43,523 nucleotides of DNA from Anaerolineae bacterium (GTDB lineage: Bacteria; Chloroflexota; Anaerolineae; Fen-1058). Positions 8,338-16,250 of this stretch are shown piece after piece. The notes under the pieces were generated by a model. It searched no databases, was not told the DNA's origin, and worked only from the letters and a program-made list of their open reading frames with translations. The position numbers and the translations under genes were made by a program. Within the stretch, counting starts at the first letter, position 1, and each line of letters opens with the position of its first letter. The stretch spans positions 1 through 43,523 of the forward strand of contig PMCF01000039.1 in the NCBI GenBank assembly GCA_003154115.1, read 5' to 3'.

Positions 8338-11300
8338 ATGTCTTCGCAAATCGCTGTTCGCACGCATTCGATTTTTCCTATTGTGTTTGCTGCTGGATTT
8401 CTTGTATTGTTGTTTCTCATCATACCTACCACTAATGCCAAGCACACGCTGAATCTCCTCCAACCAGTGATCACATCGACCGTAGAACCCCAAACTGCTC
8501 CACCTAACTTGGTTGGGATTGAGTCTGTTGCAGACACGAACGGTTTTGTTCCAGCGGATTTGCTGGCGAATGCAACGACCGTCGCGGTAGGGGATTTCAA
8601 CGGAGACGGAGCGTTGGACATCGTCACTGGGAACTCTGGCTCACCAAGCCAAGTTTATTTCAATGATGGCTCCGGCCATTTTGTACAAGGCCCAACTTTA
8701 GGAACAGGCTCGGATTCCCCCATGGTTGCCACGGGCGATTTGAACGGAGATGGCTGGTTAGACATCCTGTTGGGAAATCAAGTGTATTTGAACAACGGAT
8801 ATGGCAGCTTTAACCCCAGCGTTTCTATAGGAACCGGTCAGAGTGGAATAGTGGGTGACCTTAATGGTGATGGTCTTCTAGATGTCGTTTCGGCTGGTCA
8901 AATCTATTGGAACAGTGGAAACATGAATTTCACAGCGGGAATATCACTCAGTGTCACAAGCACTGGAGTTATGGGCGACTTCAACAATGACGGAACCCTC
9001 GATCTTGTACTAGGCAACCAGCTCTTCTGGAACGATGGCCATGGCAATTTCACTGCGAACAACACGGAGATTGCACCCGGTTACCAAATTTCCCCATTAG
9101 CAGTCGGCGATCTCAATAGCGATGGGAGTTTGGATCTGGTGGCTTGGTGGTACGGGAGCCTGCTAGTATTCTTCAATGATGGGCAGGGAAACTTCCTCAC
9201 CGGCCAACTGATTGGGAGTTCAACGGCATACGCATACACAGTGGCACTAGCCGACTTCAATGGAGACAGCAATCTCGATGCTTTAGTTGGCTATGGCTAT
9301 GGCTATCCGTTCATCAACCCTATTCACGTGAGTCAGATCTACTTGAACAATGGAGACGGAACTTTTACTCCCGGTTCCATCGTAGCAGGTTATGCTACTG
9401 ATGTTCGCGCTGCCGCAGTGGGAGACTTCAATGGCGACCGGGTTCTTGACGTCGTTCTTGGGAACTACCAGCAGCCCAGTCAAGTCTTTTGGGGGATAAG
9501 CCCTACGAACGTACAGTTTGCTGTTGGGCCGACTCTTGGACAAACAGGTTTGCATATCGGCACAGTTCATGCTGCTGTAGGCGATTTTGATGGGAATGGG
9601 ACGCTGGATGTACTGATCGGTGATTGGGAAGCACCTGGTACCTATGTTCTTCTGAATGACGGCGCAGGTAACTTCTCATGGGGAACTTGGTTGGGAAGCG
9701 CTTACGGTGTTATGGGCGTCGGTGATTTTAATAACGACGGCGCTCTGGATGTTTCGTTGAGTGGTAAGGTCTATTGGAATGATGGGCAGGGCAATTTCAC
9801 GCCCGGCCCGGATCTGCCGGGTGGAGGCGGAAGCATCGTCGGAGACTTTAACAACGACGGTACGTTGGATATTGCAGGTAGTTCAGTCTATTGGAATGAT
9901 GGACAGGGCAACTTCACTCCCGGTCCTGTTCTAGCTTGCAGCGGTATCGCGGCTGGAGATTTTAACAATGACGGTGCATTGGATATTGTAGGAGGTCAGG
10001 TCTGTTGGAATGATGGACAGGGCAACTTCACGCCTGGACCTGTTCTGGCGACCGGAGTGAATGCCGCCGCAGTGAGCGACTTCAACAGCGACGGCGCGCT
10101 GGATATTGCACTGGTGAGCAATGGACAAACGGTTGTGGTCTATCTGAACGATGGGCACGGCAGCTTTGCTTCCAGTCTTGCAGTCGGAAACAGTAAAAAT
10201 ACTCGTGCCATTGCGGTAGGCGACTTGAACAACGATAATTGGCCAGATCTTGTGGTGGTCACTTTTAACACCTTTAATTCTGGTGGTACACCTAGTCAAG
10301 TTTTTCTGAACAATGGCGGGAGAGGATTTGTCGTAAGTCAGCTTTTGACCGACACTGCACAAACAACGGCCGTCGCGTTGGGAGATTTTCGCGGAACCAG
10401 AACGTTGGACATTGTAGTTGGTGAATCCAGGGGTACTAGTGGGGCGATACCTCACAACCGTTTATACTGGAATACCAGTGGCCAGGCGGATCGCCTGCTT
10501 AACAATCCCCCTCATGTGTCGGTGACTCGCCCGGTCACCACAACGGATGCCCCCTTCTATTCCACTCCGATCATTCAGGCGGATACGGTTATCCCGATCA
10601 ATTACTCGCTCTTCGATCCTGAAGGCGATTCAGTCGGTGCTGTTCGCGCGTACTATTCACTAAGCGGTGGTGGCCAATGGTATACCGCTACCATGTCCAG
10701 CGGTACCGTACTGACGAATCTTTCTACGACGGGAAGCGCATTGATCTTTGATGGAATAGATGACTATGTTGAGATCCCAGATTCACCCCGTCTGAACATT
10801 ACCGATAGCCTGACGCTAGAAGCCTGGGTCAATCTCAGCGACCCTAACAACGATCAGAAGGTAGTTGGCAAAACGCCGATCGGATCTGGCTACTTGCTAG
10901 GAGTGTCAAACGGCTCACTCTACCCCGAAATATGGGATGCGAGTGGGGGGTGGCATTCATTTCAGGCAGGCAGCGTCCCTGCCAATCGATGGACCCACTT
11001 GGCCGTCACATGGCAAACGGGTGGAGACATGATTGGCTACATCGACGGCACGCCTGTAATGACTATTACGGCAAGTGGTAATCCTATTGGCGAAAATGCC
11101 AATGTACTGCGCATAGGAAGTTCGCCTTGGTCTGGCCCTGAGTTTGTCACAGGCATGATCGATGACGCGCGCGTCTACAATCGTGCCTTATCGGCTGCGG
11201 AAATTCGGACGACGATGTCCCGGGAACTGATCGTAACCGAGAACGGTCTGGTAAGTAATTGGAGGTTCGACGAGGGTGTAGGCGCTACGGCTCATGATCT

Positions 11301-14300
11301 GACCGTCAACCACAATGACGGCGTATTGATCAACGGGCCGAGTTGGGTTCACGGCCACATTCCTGCGCCAACTCCGTATGTGTATTACTGGGATACCTTC
11401 GCCAGCGGTTTCTTTGGGCAGAGTGACAATGTGGTTTTCCGGATTGAAGCTTACCCTTACGCTCTGAGTGGAACAATAGGAATGCCCGGCGAGTACCAGT
11501 ATCCCGGCAGTGTTCCCATTTATCAGCGCCCGTATGCGTTTGCCGATTCTTTGCCTTTCCGCGTGCGTGGGACGCAAGTACGTGTACTCAGCGACACTAC
11601 ACCAGTTAACAACGCGCTCGTGTATCGTCTGCCGCAAGGGCAGAGCACTGGTGCGCAGGTGATGTCGGATAGCACAGGCAAGCCTTTCCGTACCGATTGG
11701 CAAGGCTATTTACAAGGCCGTGGGCAGACGGGACTTGGCGATCGGCTTGTCGCATTGTTACCCATCACGGCAACAGATACTTATACCCTGTACTACACCA
11801 GTGCTTCGCCAAACGGCACCGGCCTGACCATGACTACCGTGACTACGCCCGGCGTTCAAACGCTGGTGGTCTCCCCCAACAATCCCTTCATCCTCTTTAA
11901 CCTTGATGTCTCGCTAGAATGGGATGCACGCAATGACGCGCAATTCATGTCTCAACTGAAATATGATTTGCAACGCACATCAGAGTTGTTGTATGACTGG
12001 ACGAATGGGCAAGCCGCACTCGGGCCGGTCAATATCTATCACGATCGAGAACATTGGCTAGATGCCGACATTCGGATCTACGCGACAAACCGCATGCGGC
12101 CCAACGCGGCGCAGGGTGGCATTGTCAGCACCGTCATCACCGATCCTGTCACATCGACGGTGACTTACGAACCGGGTCAAGTTCGCATCGGCGCTGTTTG
12201 GAATCGCTATGGCGATCCCGGCGGCACGCTCGGTGAAGACTGGCCGCGCGCGTTGGCCCATGAACTCGGCCACTATGCCCTGTTCCTGGACGACGACTAC
12301 CTGGGGTTGGATGCGAACGGCCTGCTGGTTCCGATCGATACCTGCTCAAATACGGCGATGAGTGATCCCTATCGTGATGACTACAGCGAATTCCATTTTC
12401 AGACGGGATGGCATCCGGTCGGTACCAACCGAAATTGCGAAGACACTTTAGCGAACAAAAGCACGGGCCGTTGGGATTGGTCCACCGTTACCACGTTTTA
12501 TCCCTGGCTGAATGGCGTTGTGGCCAACACCGGCCCAAGCGGCTTGCCTTTGGCGGTGACGCAAATTAAGTCCATCGAGCCGATCACTCCTTCGAACACG
12601 TTACCGGTGCCCATTTTTTATCTATCACAAAACGGCGGGCATGTTGAACCGGGTCCTGGCGCTCGCGCGTTCCTGTTCCAAAATGATCAGCAGTTGATCG
12701 ACTTGGGCAGTCCCAGACTTGATCAGGTGACAGCACGCGGTGCCCAAGTCGGCGATCGCTTGTGTCTATTCGACCTGGCGGCTCAGCGATCCGGCTGTGA
12801 GACCATTAGTCCCGGCGATGATCAGTTGACTCTGCTCACGCAGTCGAATTGGAACCCGGAAGTGATCCTCACACCGGTCACTTCGCGCACGATCTCGATC
12901 GCGGTCACGAATGTTCCAGCCGGGTTGTTGCTGGGCGCACGATTGTATTCTGCCGATGGGACGACAGTTCCTACGATCACATTGAACCTGGCAGGCAATC
13001 AATATGCGGGCACGTTCAATCTGGATGAGCCTTCCATGACTCCTCTGCAAAAAGGCCGCTTTGGAAAAATCGATTGGGCTGATGCCCCACTTTATTGCCA
13101 AAAGAATGCATACGGCGAATCTTCAGCCAGCAAAAGTGGTCATTTTGGGAAAGATTGCCCCACTTTGAAAAGCGACGTACCCTTTTTGCAGAGGAGTCCT
13201 TCCATGGAAGGGTACCTTCATCTCTGGGTGGAAGAGGCGGAGCCGCGCCGCGAGATCGTTACCGACTACTCGATCGGCGGCAGTCCGGCCCACATGAGGG
13301 CGCACTGGGCGCACATGAGAGCCCACTGGGTTCCGGGATCCTCTTCAGACGGGCAGATTATTCTATTTGGGCGCAACTTGACCTTTCGGGAAGATGAGTT
13401 CGTTGCCTTCCAGTCGGCGACCACGCTGCCGTCTGTGCCAGCCTGGACCACGGTGGTCGGGTATGGCTATCGACTGACCGCCTCCGCCAATGCACCTGAT
13501 CTAAGTGGATCATCGATCAGCATCTATTACCTGGGCAGTGATGTGCCGCCGGGTGAAGAGAACTGGCTGCGGATATATTTCTGGAACGGTACATCGTGGC
13601 GACAACTGCCAACCCAGTTGGATACCTATCACAACTTCGTATCAGCACCAACGCAAGGGCCGGGGTTGTATGCGCTCATGTCCAGTATCGAGATACCGTT
13701 GTACGGCCCGGGTTGGGATCTGTTCGCGTATCCGGTCCAAGCCACGCCGCTGGTTACCCAGGCGCTGGCGTCCATTGATGGATCCTACTCGACTGTGTAT
13801 TGGTACAACGGTAGCGATTCAACAGACCCATGGAAAGTCTATGATGTCAGCGTGCCGCCGTGGGTCAATGATCTGAGCACGTTCAGGTTTGGTGAAGCTT
13901 ATTGGATCAGCCTCACCCAATCGATTACGCTGTCCTTGAACGGCGGCTCACCTTCATCACCGAATAGGAATCTGAATGTCCAAAGCCCGCCGACAACTTT
14001 CTATGGTTCAGTCCTAGCAGGAGGAGACTTTACACCAACGGCCGGGATGGTCGTCACGGCCTGGATAAATGGCAAGATGTGCGGTCAAGGTACCACGTTG
14101 CAAAATGGCGGTGATATTGTCTACAGCGTCAATGTATTTGCAGATGGTCCGGGCGGGGCAAGCGGATGCGGAATGCCTGGGCGATACATCACCTTTGCCG
14201 TCAACGGACAATCCATGCTTCCACGTGTCGAGTGGAACAATGATCAGGTATGGAACGTTCCACTCAGTTTGGCAGCAATCACCAACCTGGTGGCGATGAA

Positions 14301-14559
14301 TAGCAGTCCTACTCTGCTAGGACAGACCACCTGGTTTACAGTCACAGCCACAGGTGATGACATCACCTACAGCTGGAGTTTTGGTGACGGCGCTCCCATG
14401 TCTAGCGGGGCGAATGTTTCTCACAGCTATGCGGCAGTTGGGGAGTACAGCGCGTTGGTCACGGCCACGAACAGTGTGACCAGTCTCGCCACGACAACTC
14501 ATGTTGTCATCGTGAGCATTCCGCCTCACAGTGTTTTCTTGCCGTTAGTGCAGAAATAG
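8338..14559 (+). CDS. Giant secreted FG-GAP / LamG / HExxH protease-like / PKD protein
   Basis: About 2073 residues. The start at 8338 has an AGAAGGG site five bases upstream; a TTG at 8305 is in frame but unsupported. A signal peptide spans about 1-36 (hydrophobic core, TNA-KH cleavage). Residues 50-720 are FG-GAP/VCBS repeats with many D-x-N-x-D-G calcium loops and recurring WNDGQGNF. Residues 801-960 are a LamG/concanavalin-like domain. HELGHYALFLDD at 1308-1319 is a zinc-protease motif with a possible third ligand D1318. Residues about 1982-2061 are a PKD domain (YSWSFGDG), and the chain ends SVFLPLVQK. The FG-GAP part looks more A+T-rich than the neighbouring genes. Residues 1568-1620 come from an inserted mobile element, framed by duplicated PSM. 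It is probably a surface adhesin or processing enzyme; the substrate is unknown. Confidence 0.88.
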   Translation: MSSQIAVRTHSIFPIVFAAGFLVLLFLIIPTTNAKHTLNLLQPVITSTVEPQTAPPNLVGIESVADTNGFVPADLLANATTVAVGDFNGDGALDIVTGNSGSPSQVYFNDGSGHFVQGPTLGTGSDSPMVATGDLNGDGWLDILLGNQVYLNNGYGSFNPSVSIGTGQSGIVGDLNGDGLLDVVSAGQIYWNSGNMNFTAGISLSVTSTGVMGDFNNDGTLDLVLGNQLFWNDGHGNFTANNTEIAPGYQISPLAVGDLNSDGSLDLVAWWYGSLLVFFNDGQGNFLTGQLIGSSTAYAYTVALADFNGDSNLDALVGYGYGYPFINPIHVSQIYLNNGDGTFTPGSIVAGYATDVRAAAVGDFNGDRVLDVVLGNYQQPSQVFWGISPTNVQFAVGPTLGQTGLHIGTVHAAVGDFDGNGTLDVLIGDWEAPGTYVLLNDGAGNFSWGTWLGSAYGVMGVGDFNNDGALDVSLSGKVYWNDGQGNFTPGPDLPGGGGSIVGDFNNDGTLDIAGSSVYWNDGQGNFTPGPVLACSGIAAGDFNNDGALDIVGGQVCWNDGQGNFTPGPVLATGVNAAAVSDFNSDGALDIALVSNGQTVVVYLNDGHGSFASSLAVGNSKNTRAIAVGDLNNDNWPDLVVVTFNTFNSGGTPSQVFLNNGGRGFVVSQLLTDTAQTTAVALGDFRGTRTLDIVVGESRGTSGAIPHNRLYWNTSGQADRLLNNPPHVSVTRPVTTTDAPFYSTPIIQADTVIPINYSLFDPEGDSVGAVRAYYSLSGGGQWYTATMSSGTVLTNLSTTGSALIFDGIDDYVEIPDSPRLNITDSLTLEAWVNLSDPNNDQKVVGKTPIGSGYLLGVSNGSLYPEIWDASGGWHSFQAGSVPANRWTHLAVTWQTGGDMIGYIDGTPVMTITASGNPIGENANVLRIGSSPWSGPEFVTGMIDDARVYNRALSAAEIRTTMSRELIVTENGLVSNWRFDEGVGATAHDLTVNHNDGVLINGPSWVHGHIPAPTPYVYYWDTFASGFFGQSDNVVFRIEAYPYALSGTIGMPGEYQYPGSVPIYQRPYAFADSLPFRVRGTQVRVLSDTTPVNNALVYRLPQGQSTGAQVMSDSTGKPFRTDWQGYLQGRGQTGLGDRLVALLPITATDTYTLYYTSASPNGTGLTMTTVTTPGVQTLVVSPNNPFILFNLDVSLEWDARNDAQFMSQLKYDLQRTSELLYDWTNGQAALGPVNIYHDREHWLDADIRIYATNRMRPNAAQGGIVSTVITDPVTSTVTYEPGQVRIGAVWNRYGDPGGTLGEDWPRALAHELGHYALFLDDDYLGLDANGLLVPIDTCSNTAMSDPYRDDYSEFHFQTGWHPVGTNRNCEDTLANKSTGRWDWSTVTTFYPWLNGVVANTGPSGLPLAVTQIKSIEPITPSNTLPVPIFYLSQNGGHVEPGPGARAFLFQNDQQLIDLGSPRLDQVTARGAQVGDRLCLFDLAAQRSGCETISPGDDQLTLLTQSNWNPEVILTPVTSRTISIAVTNVPAGLLLGARLYSADGTTVPTITLNLAGNQYAGTFNLDEPSMTPLQKGRFGKIDWADAPLYCQKNAYGESSASKSGHFGKDCPTLKSDVPFLQRSPSMEGYLHLWVEEAEPRREIVTDYSIGGSPAHMRAHWAHMRAHWVPGSSSDGQIILFGRNLTFREDEFVAFQSATTLPSVPAWTTVVGYGYRLTASANAPDLSGSSISIYYLGSDVPPGEENWLRIYFWNGTSWRQLPTQLDTYHNFVSAPTQGPGLYALMSSIEIPLYGPGWDLFAYPVQATPLVTQALASIDGSYSTVYWYNGSDSTDPWKVYDVSVPPWVNDLSTFRFGEAYWISLTQSITLSLNGGSPSSPNRNLNVQSPPTTFYGSVLAGGDFTPTAGMVVTAWINGKMCGQGTTLQNGGDIVYSVNVFADGPGGASGCGMPGRYITFAVNGQSMLPRVEWNNDQVWNVPLSLAAITNLVAMNSSPTLLGQTTWFTVTATGDDITYSWSFGDGAPMSSGANVSHSYAAVGEYSALVTATNSVTSLATTTHVVIVSIPPHSVFLPLVQK
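13030..13206. mobile_element. 159-bp MITE inserted in frame within the secreted protein gene
   Basis: A 159-bp element (13039-13197) with perfect 17-bp terminal inverted repeats (13039-13055, 13181-13197; end sequence ACTCCTCTGCAAAAAGG). It is flanked by a perfect 9-bp direct repeat CCTTCCATG (13030-13038 and 13198-13206). There is no room for a transposase, so it is non-autonomous. Its length is 53 codons, it enters exactly at a codon boundary and has no stop in the host frame. It adds 53 residues plus a duplicated PSM. A 9-bp duplication fits IS4/IS1-like transposases, but the parent is not in the window. The encoded insert is unusually rich in Lys, Ser and Cys for this host protein. Confidence 0.92.
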
Positions 14560-14579
14560 GCGGTTTCTTAGTCCGCCTA
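14557..14579 (+). terminator. Short hairpin at the end of the secreted protein gene
   Basis: TAGGCGG (14557-14563) pairs with CCGCCTA (14573-14579). It overlaps the TAG stop and is followed by AAA rather than T, so it is a weak terminator candidate. Confidence 0.4.
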
Positions 14580-14691
14580 AAAGTGTACACCCGTTGTCAA
14601 CTACTCCGATCACCACGCCGTAGGCGTGCGTGCGTCCCCTCGGCCATTATCGTGCGACAAGGAGCACGATAGTGCAGATGCGGGGCCTAAT

Positions 14692-14850
14692 CGCCATGAC
14701 CTGAGCATGGGTCAGCCGCTCGAATTTGCGCTGCAATCGTGCGTGCTGGCGGTGCGCCTCGGCGCGCAGATCGGACTCACCGATCAGGAACTCAAGCGCA
14801 ACTGGCCGGACGAAGCGGAGCAGAGCGACGAGTGGCCGAAGCTGGAGTGA
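14692..14850 (+). pseudogene. Remnant of an HD-domain/regulator gene
   Basis: In this frame DLSMGQPLEFALQSCVLAV (25 codons into an open frame beginning at 14626) resembles, from memory, the conserved opening segment of HD-domain phosphohydrolases and related regulators (DLGMGQPLE.AL..C..A.RL). The homology stops after about 35 residues and the frame ends at 14850, so only a fragment survives. Upstream, 14560-14690 holds two small palindromes (CACGCC-GTA-GGCGTG near 14620, and 14648-14655 with 14664-14671) and nothing else I can read. No ribosome site precedes it. Confidence 0.45.
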
Positions 14851-14897
14851 TGATTGCCGATTGCTGATTGACGCTTGAGTACCAGTGTGTGTAAACA

Positions 14898-14931
14898 AAA
14901 AGGCCGACCTGCGTTGACAGATCGGCCTTTT
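14898..14931 (-). terminator. Terminator of the epimerase gene, bidirectional
   Basis: Perfect 10-bp stem AAAAGGCCGA (14898-14907) with TCGGCCTTTT (14922-14931) and a 14-base loop. A and T tracts on both sides let it work in either direction. It sits 14 bases past the epimerase stop. Confidence 0.85.
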
Positions 14932-14945
14932 GGCTTTCGTATCCT

Positions 14946-15932
14946 TTAGATCTTCTTCGCCTTCGCCGCCTCGACCTGTTTGACTATCCACGGGTACGTC
15001 AGTCGGATGCCGTCTTCGATGAAGACCTTGGCCTTCCAGCCCAGCGAGTAGATGCGCTCGTTGCTGAAGTTGCGCGACTGCACGCCCACCGGCCCTTGCA
15101 CGTGTTTGATGGTGACCTTCTTGCCGGAGATCTGCGCGACGGTGTTGGCCAGCTCATCGACGGTGACGTACTGCGGGCAGCCGATGTTCACCGCGCCGTG
15201 CAAGTCGGAGTGCATCAGCAAGTAGATGCCGTCCACCATGTCGCTGACGTAGGTGTACGAGCGCACCGCACTCCCATCACCCCACACCTCAATCGTGCCT
15301 TCGTCTCCGCCGATTTCGGCCACTTTGCGGCACATCGCCGCGGGCGCTTTCTCGCGTCCGCCCGTCCACGTGCCTTCAGGGCCGTAGCAGTTTTGGAAGC
15401 GCGCGATGCGGACTTGCATGCCATAGCGGCGCTCGTAGGCTTCGGCCACGCGCTCGGAGTACAACTTCTCCCAGCCGTATTCGTTATCGGGATGCGCCGG
15501 GATCGCTTCGGCTTCGGTCATTTCCGGTTCGCCGTGTTTCATATCGCGGTACACGCACACCGACGACGAGAAGAAGTAGCGCGGCACGCCCAGGCGCGCG
15601 GCGAGATCAGTCATGTAGATGTTGATCAGCACGCTGTTGTGCATGATCTCGGTTTCGGCGGAGTGAATGAAGCCCATGCCGCCCATGTCCGCCGCTAATT
15701 GATATACCTCGTCGAAAGTGCCGCTATTAGCGGCGCCGCCGTCGACGGTCAACGCCTTGCGACAGTTGTCCTCGATGCGTAGATCGAGCAGCATAAATTC
15801 ATCGGCTGCATCGGGTGACCATTCGTGCGGCTTGATGTCCACGCCGCGCACCCAATAGCCTTCTTGCTTGAGTTTCTTGACCAGGTGACAGCCGATGAAT
15901 CCACCGGCGCCACAGACTAATGCCTTCTTCAT
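14946..15932 (-). CDS. GDP-mannose 3,5-epimerase-like NAD-dependent sugar epimerase
   Basis: A 328-residue short-chain dehydrogenase/reductase-type nucleotide-sugar epimerase. The start at 15932 is set by GGAGG six bases upstream; the open frame beyond it runs into a repeat. The NAD fold opens with GAGGFIGCHL (9-18). The catalytic Y-x3-K is in EYGWEKLYSE. Segments AADMGGMGF, YGPEGTWTGGREKAPAA and NIGCPQYV closely follow GDP-mannose 3,5-epimerase. That enzyme makes GDP-L-galactose (and the L-gulose form) from GDP-mannose using a transient 4-keto intermediate and bound NAD. It is divergent from an FKP-type gene that handles GDP-linked L-fucose, suggesting a shared GDP-sugar pathway for surface glycans. 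Other GDP- or dTDP-sugar epimerases remain possible. Confidence 0.85.
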   Translation of the reverse strand: MKKALVCGAGGFIGCHLVKKLKQEGYWVRGVDIKPHEWSPDAADEFMLLDLRIEDNCRKALTVDGGAANSGTFDEVYQLAADMGGMGFIHSAETEIMHNSVLINIYMTDLAARLGVPRYFFSSSVCVYRDMKHGEPEMTEAEAIPAHPDNEYGWEKLYSERVAEAYERRYGMQVRIARFQNCYGPEGTWTGGREKAPAAMCRKVAEIGGDEGTIEVWGDGSAVRSYTYVSDMVDGIYLLMHSDLHGAVNIGCPQYVTVDELANTVAQISGKKVTIKHVQGPVGVQSRNFSNERIYSLGWKAKVFIEDGIRLTYPWIVKQVEAAKAKKI

Positions 15933-15959
15933 TGTTTTCCTCCAGAGAAATGTGGGCGT

Positions 15960-15986
15960 ATTATACCGCGACATCCTGCCCGTCAA
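15960..15986 (-). promoter_or_regulatory. Candidate promoter of the epimerase gene
   Basis: On the minus strand TTGACG (15986-15981) and a perfect TATAAT (15965-15960) with a 15-base spacer, shorter than ideal. The leader would be about 20 bases. The -35 box directly abuts the end of the repeat element at 15987. Confidence 0.5.
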
Positions 15987-16105
15987 GGGTATAACGCAAA
16001 ACTGTTGGGCAGGCTCCCAGCGGATGGCTACATCCGCGTTCCCCCGCTGGATGTAGCCATCCAGCGCGAGCGTCTGAAAAATCACCTACACAGTTGCGTT
16101 ATACT
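15987..16105. mobile_element. MITE family 1, copy A
   Basis: About 119 bp with terminal inverted repeats GGGTATAACGCAA (left) and TTGCGTTATACTC (right, 16094-16106). The interior holds two hairpins built on GGATGGCTACATCC and CTGGATGTAGCCATCCAG. Flanking 10-mers (15977-15986 and 16106-16115) match at 7 of 10 positions, a possible decayed target duplication. The same ends recur at 19304-19450 and 24992-25131. The interior of this copy is shorter and more diverged. Confidence 0.75.
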
Positions 16106-16122
16106 CGCTCGCCAAACTTCCA

Positions 16123-16151
16123 TTGGCGCTTCGTCGGCCCCGTGCTATACT
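16123..16151 (+). promoter_or_regulatory. Promoter of the fucokinase/pyrophosphorylase gene
   Basis: TTGGCG (16123-16128), 17-base spacer, TATACT (16146-16151), with an extended -10 TG at 16143-16144. Transcription would begin near 16158, just ahead of a hairpin in the leader. Confidence 0.6.
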
Positions 16152-16165
16152 CAGTGGCGCACTCC

Positions 16166-16191
16166 GTCATTCCCGCCTTCGCGGGAATGAC
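16166..16191. repeat. Perfect palindromic hairpin in the fkp leader
   Basis: 11-bp stem GTCATTCCCGC / GCGGGAATGAC with a CTTC loop. It shares the GTCATTCCCGC start with the larger repeats at 31049 and 37620. It lies between promoter and start codon, so it would be part of the mRNA leader. Confidence 0.7.
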
Positions 16192-16250
16192 AGACGTTGT
16201 AAATTAAAGCGACATTCGCAATAAATCGTGTACTACCCCACATCAAGAAG

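Noticed and set aside
15096-15698. 200-codon plus-strand open frame
   Set aside because: Antisense to the epimerase, which has clear NAD and catalytic motifs; the His/Val/Asp-rich pattern is an artefact of the opposite strand.
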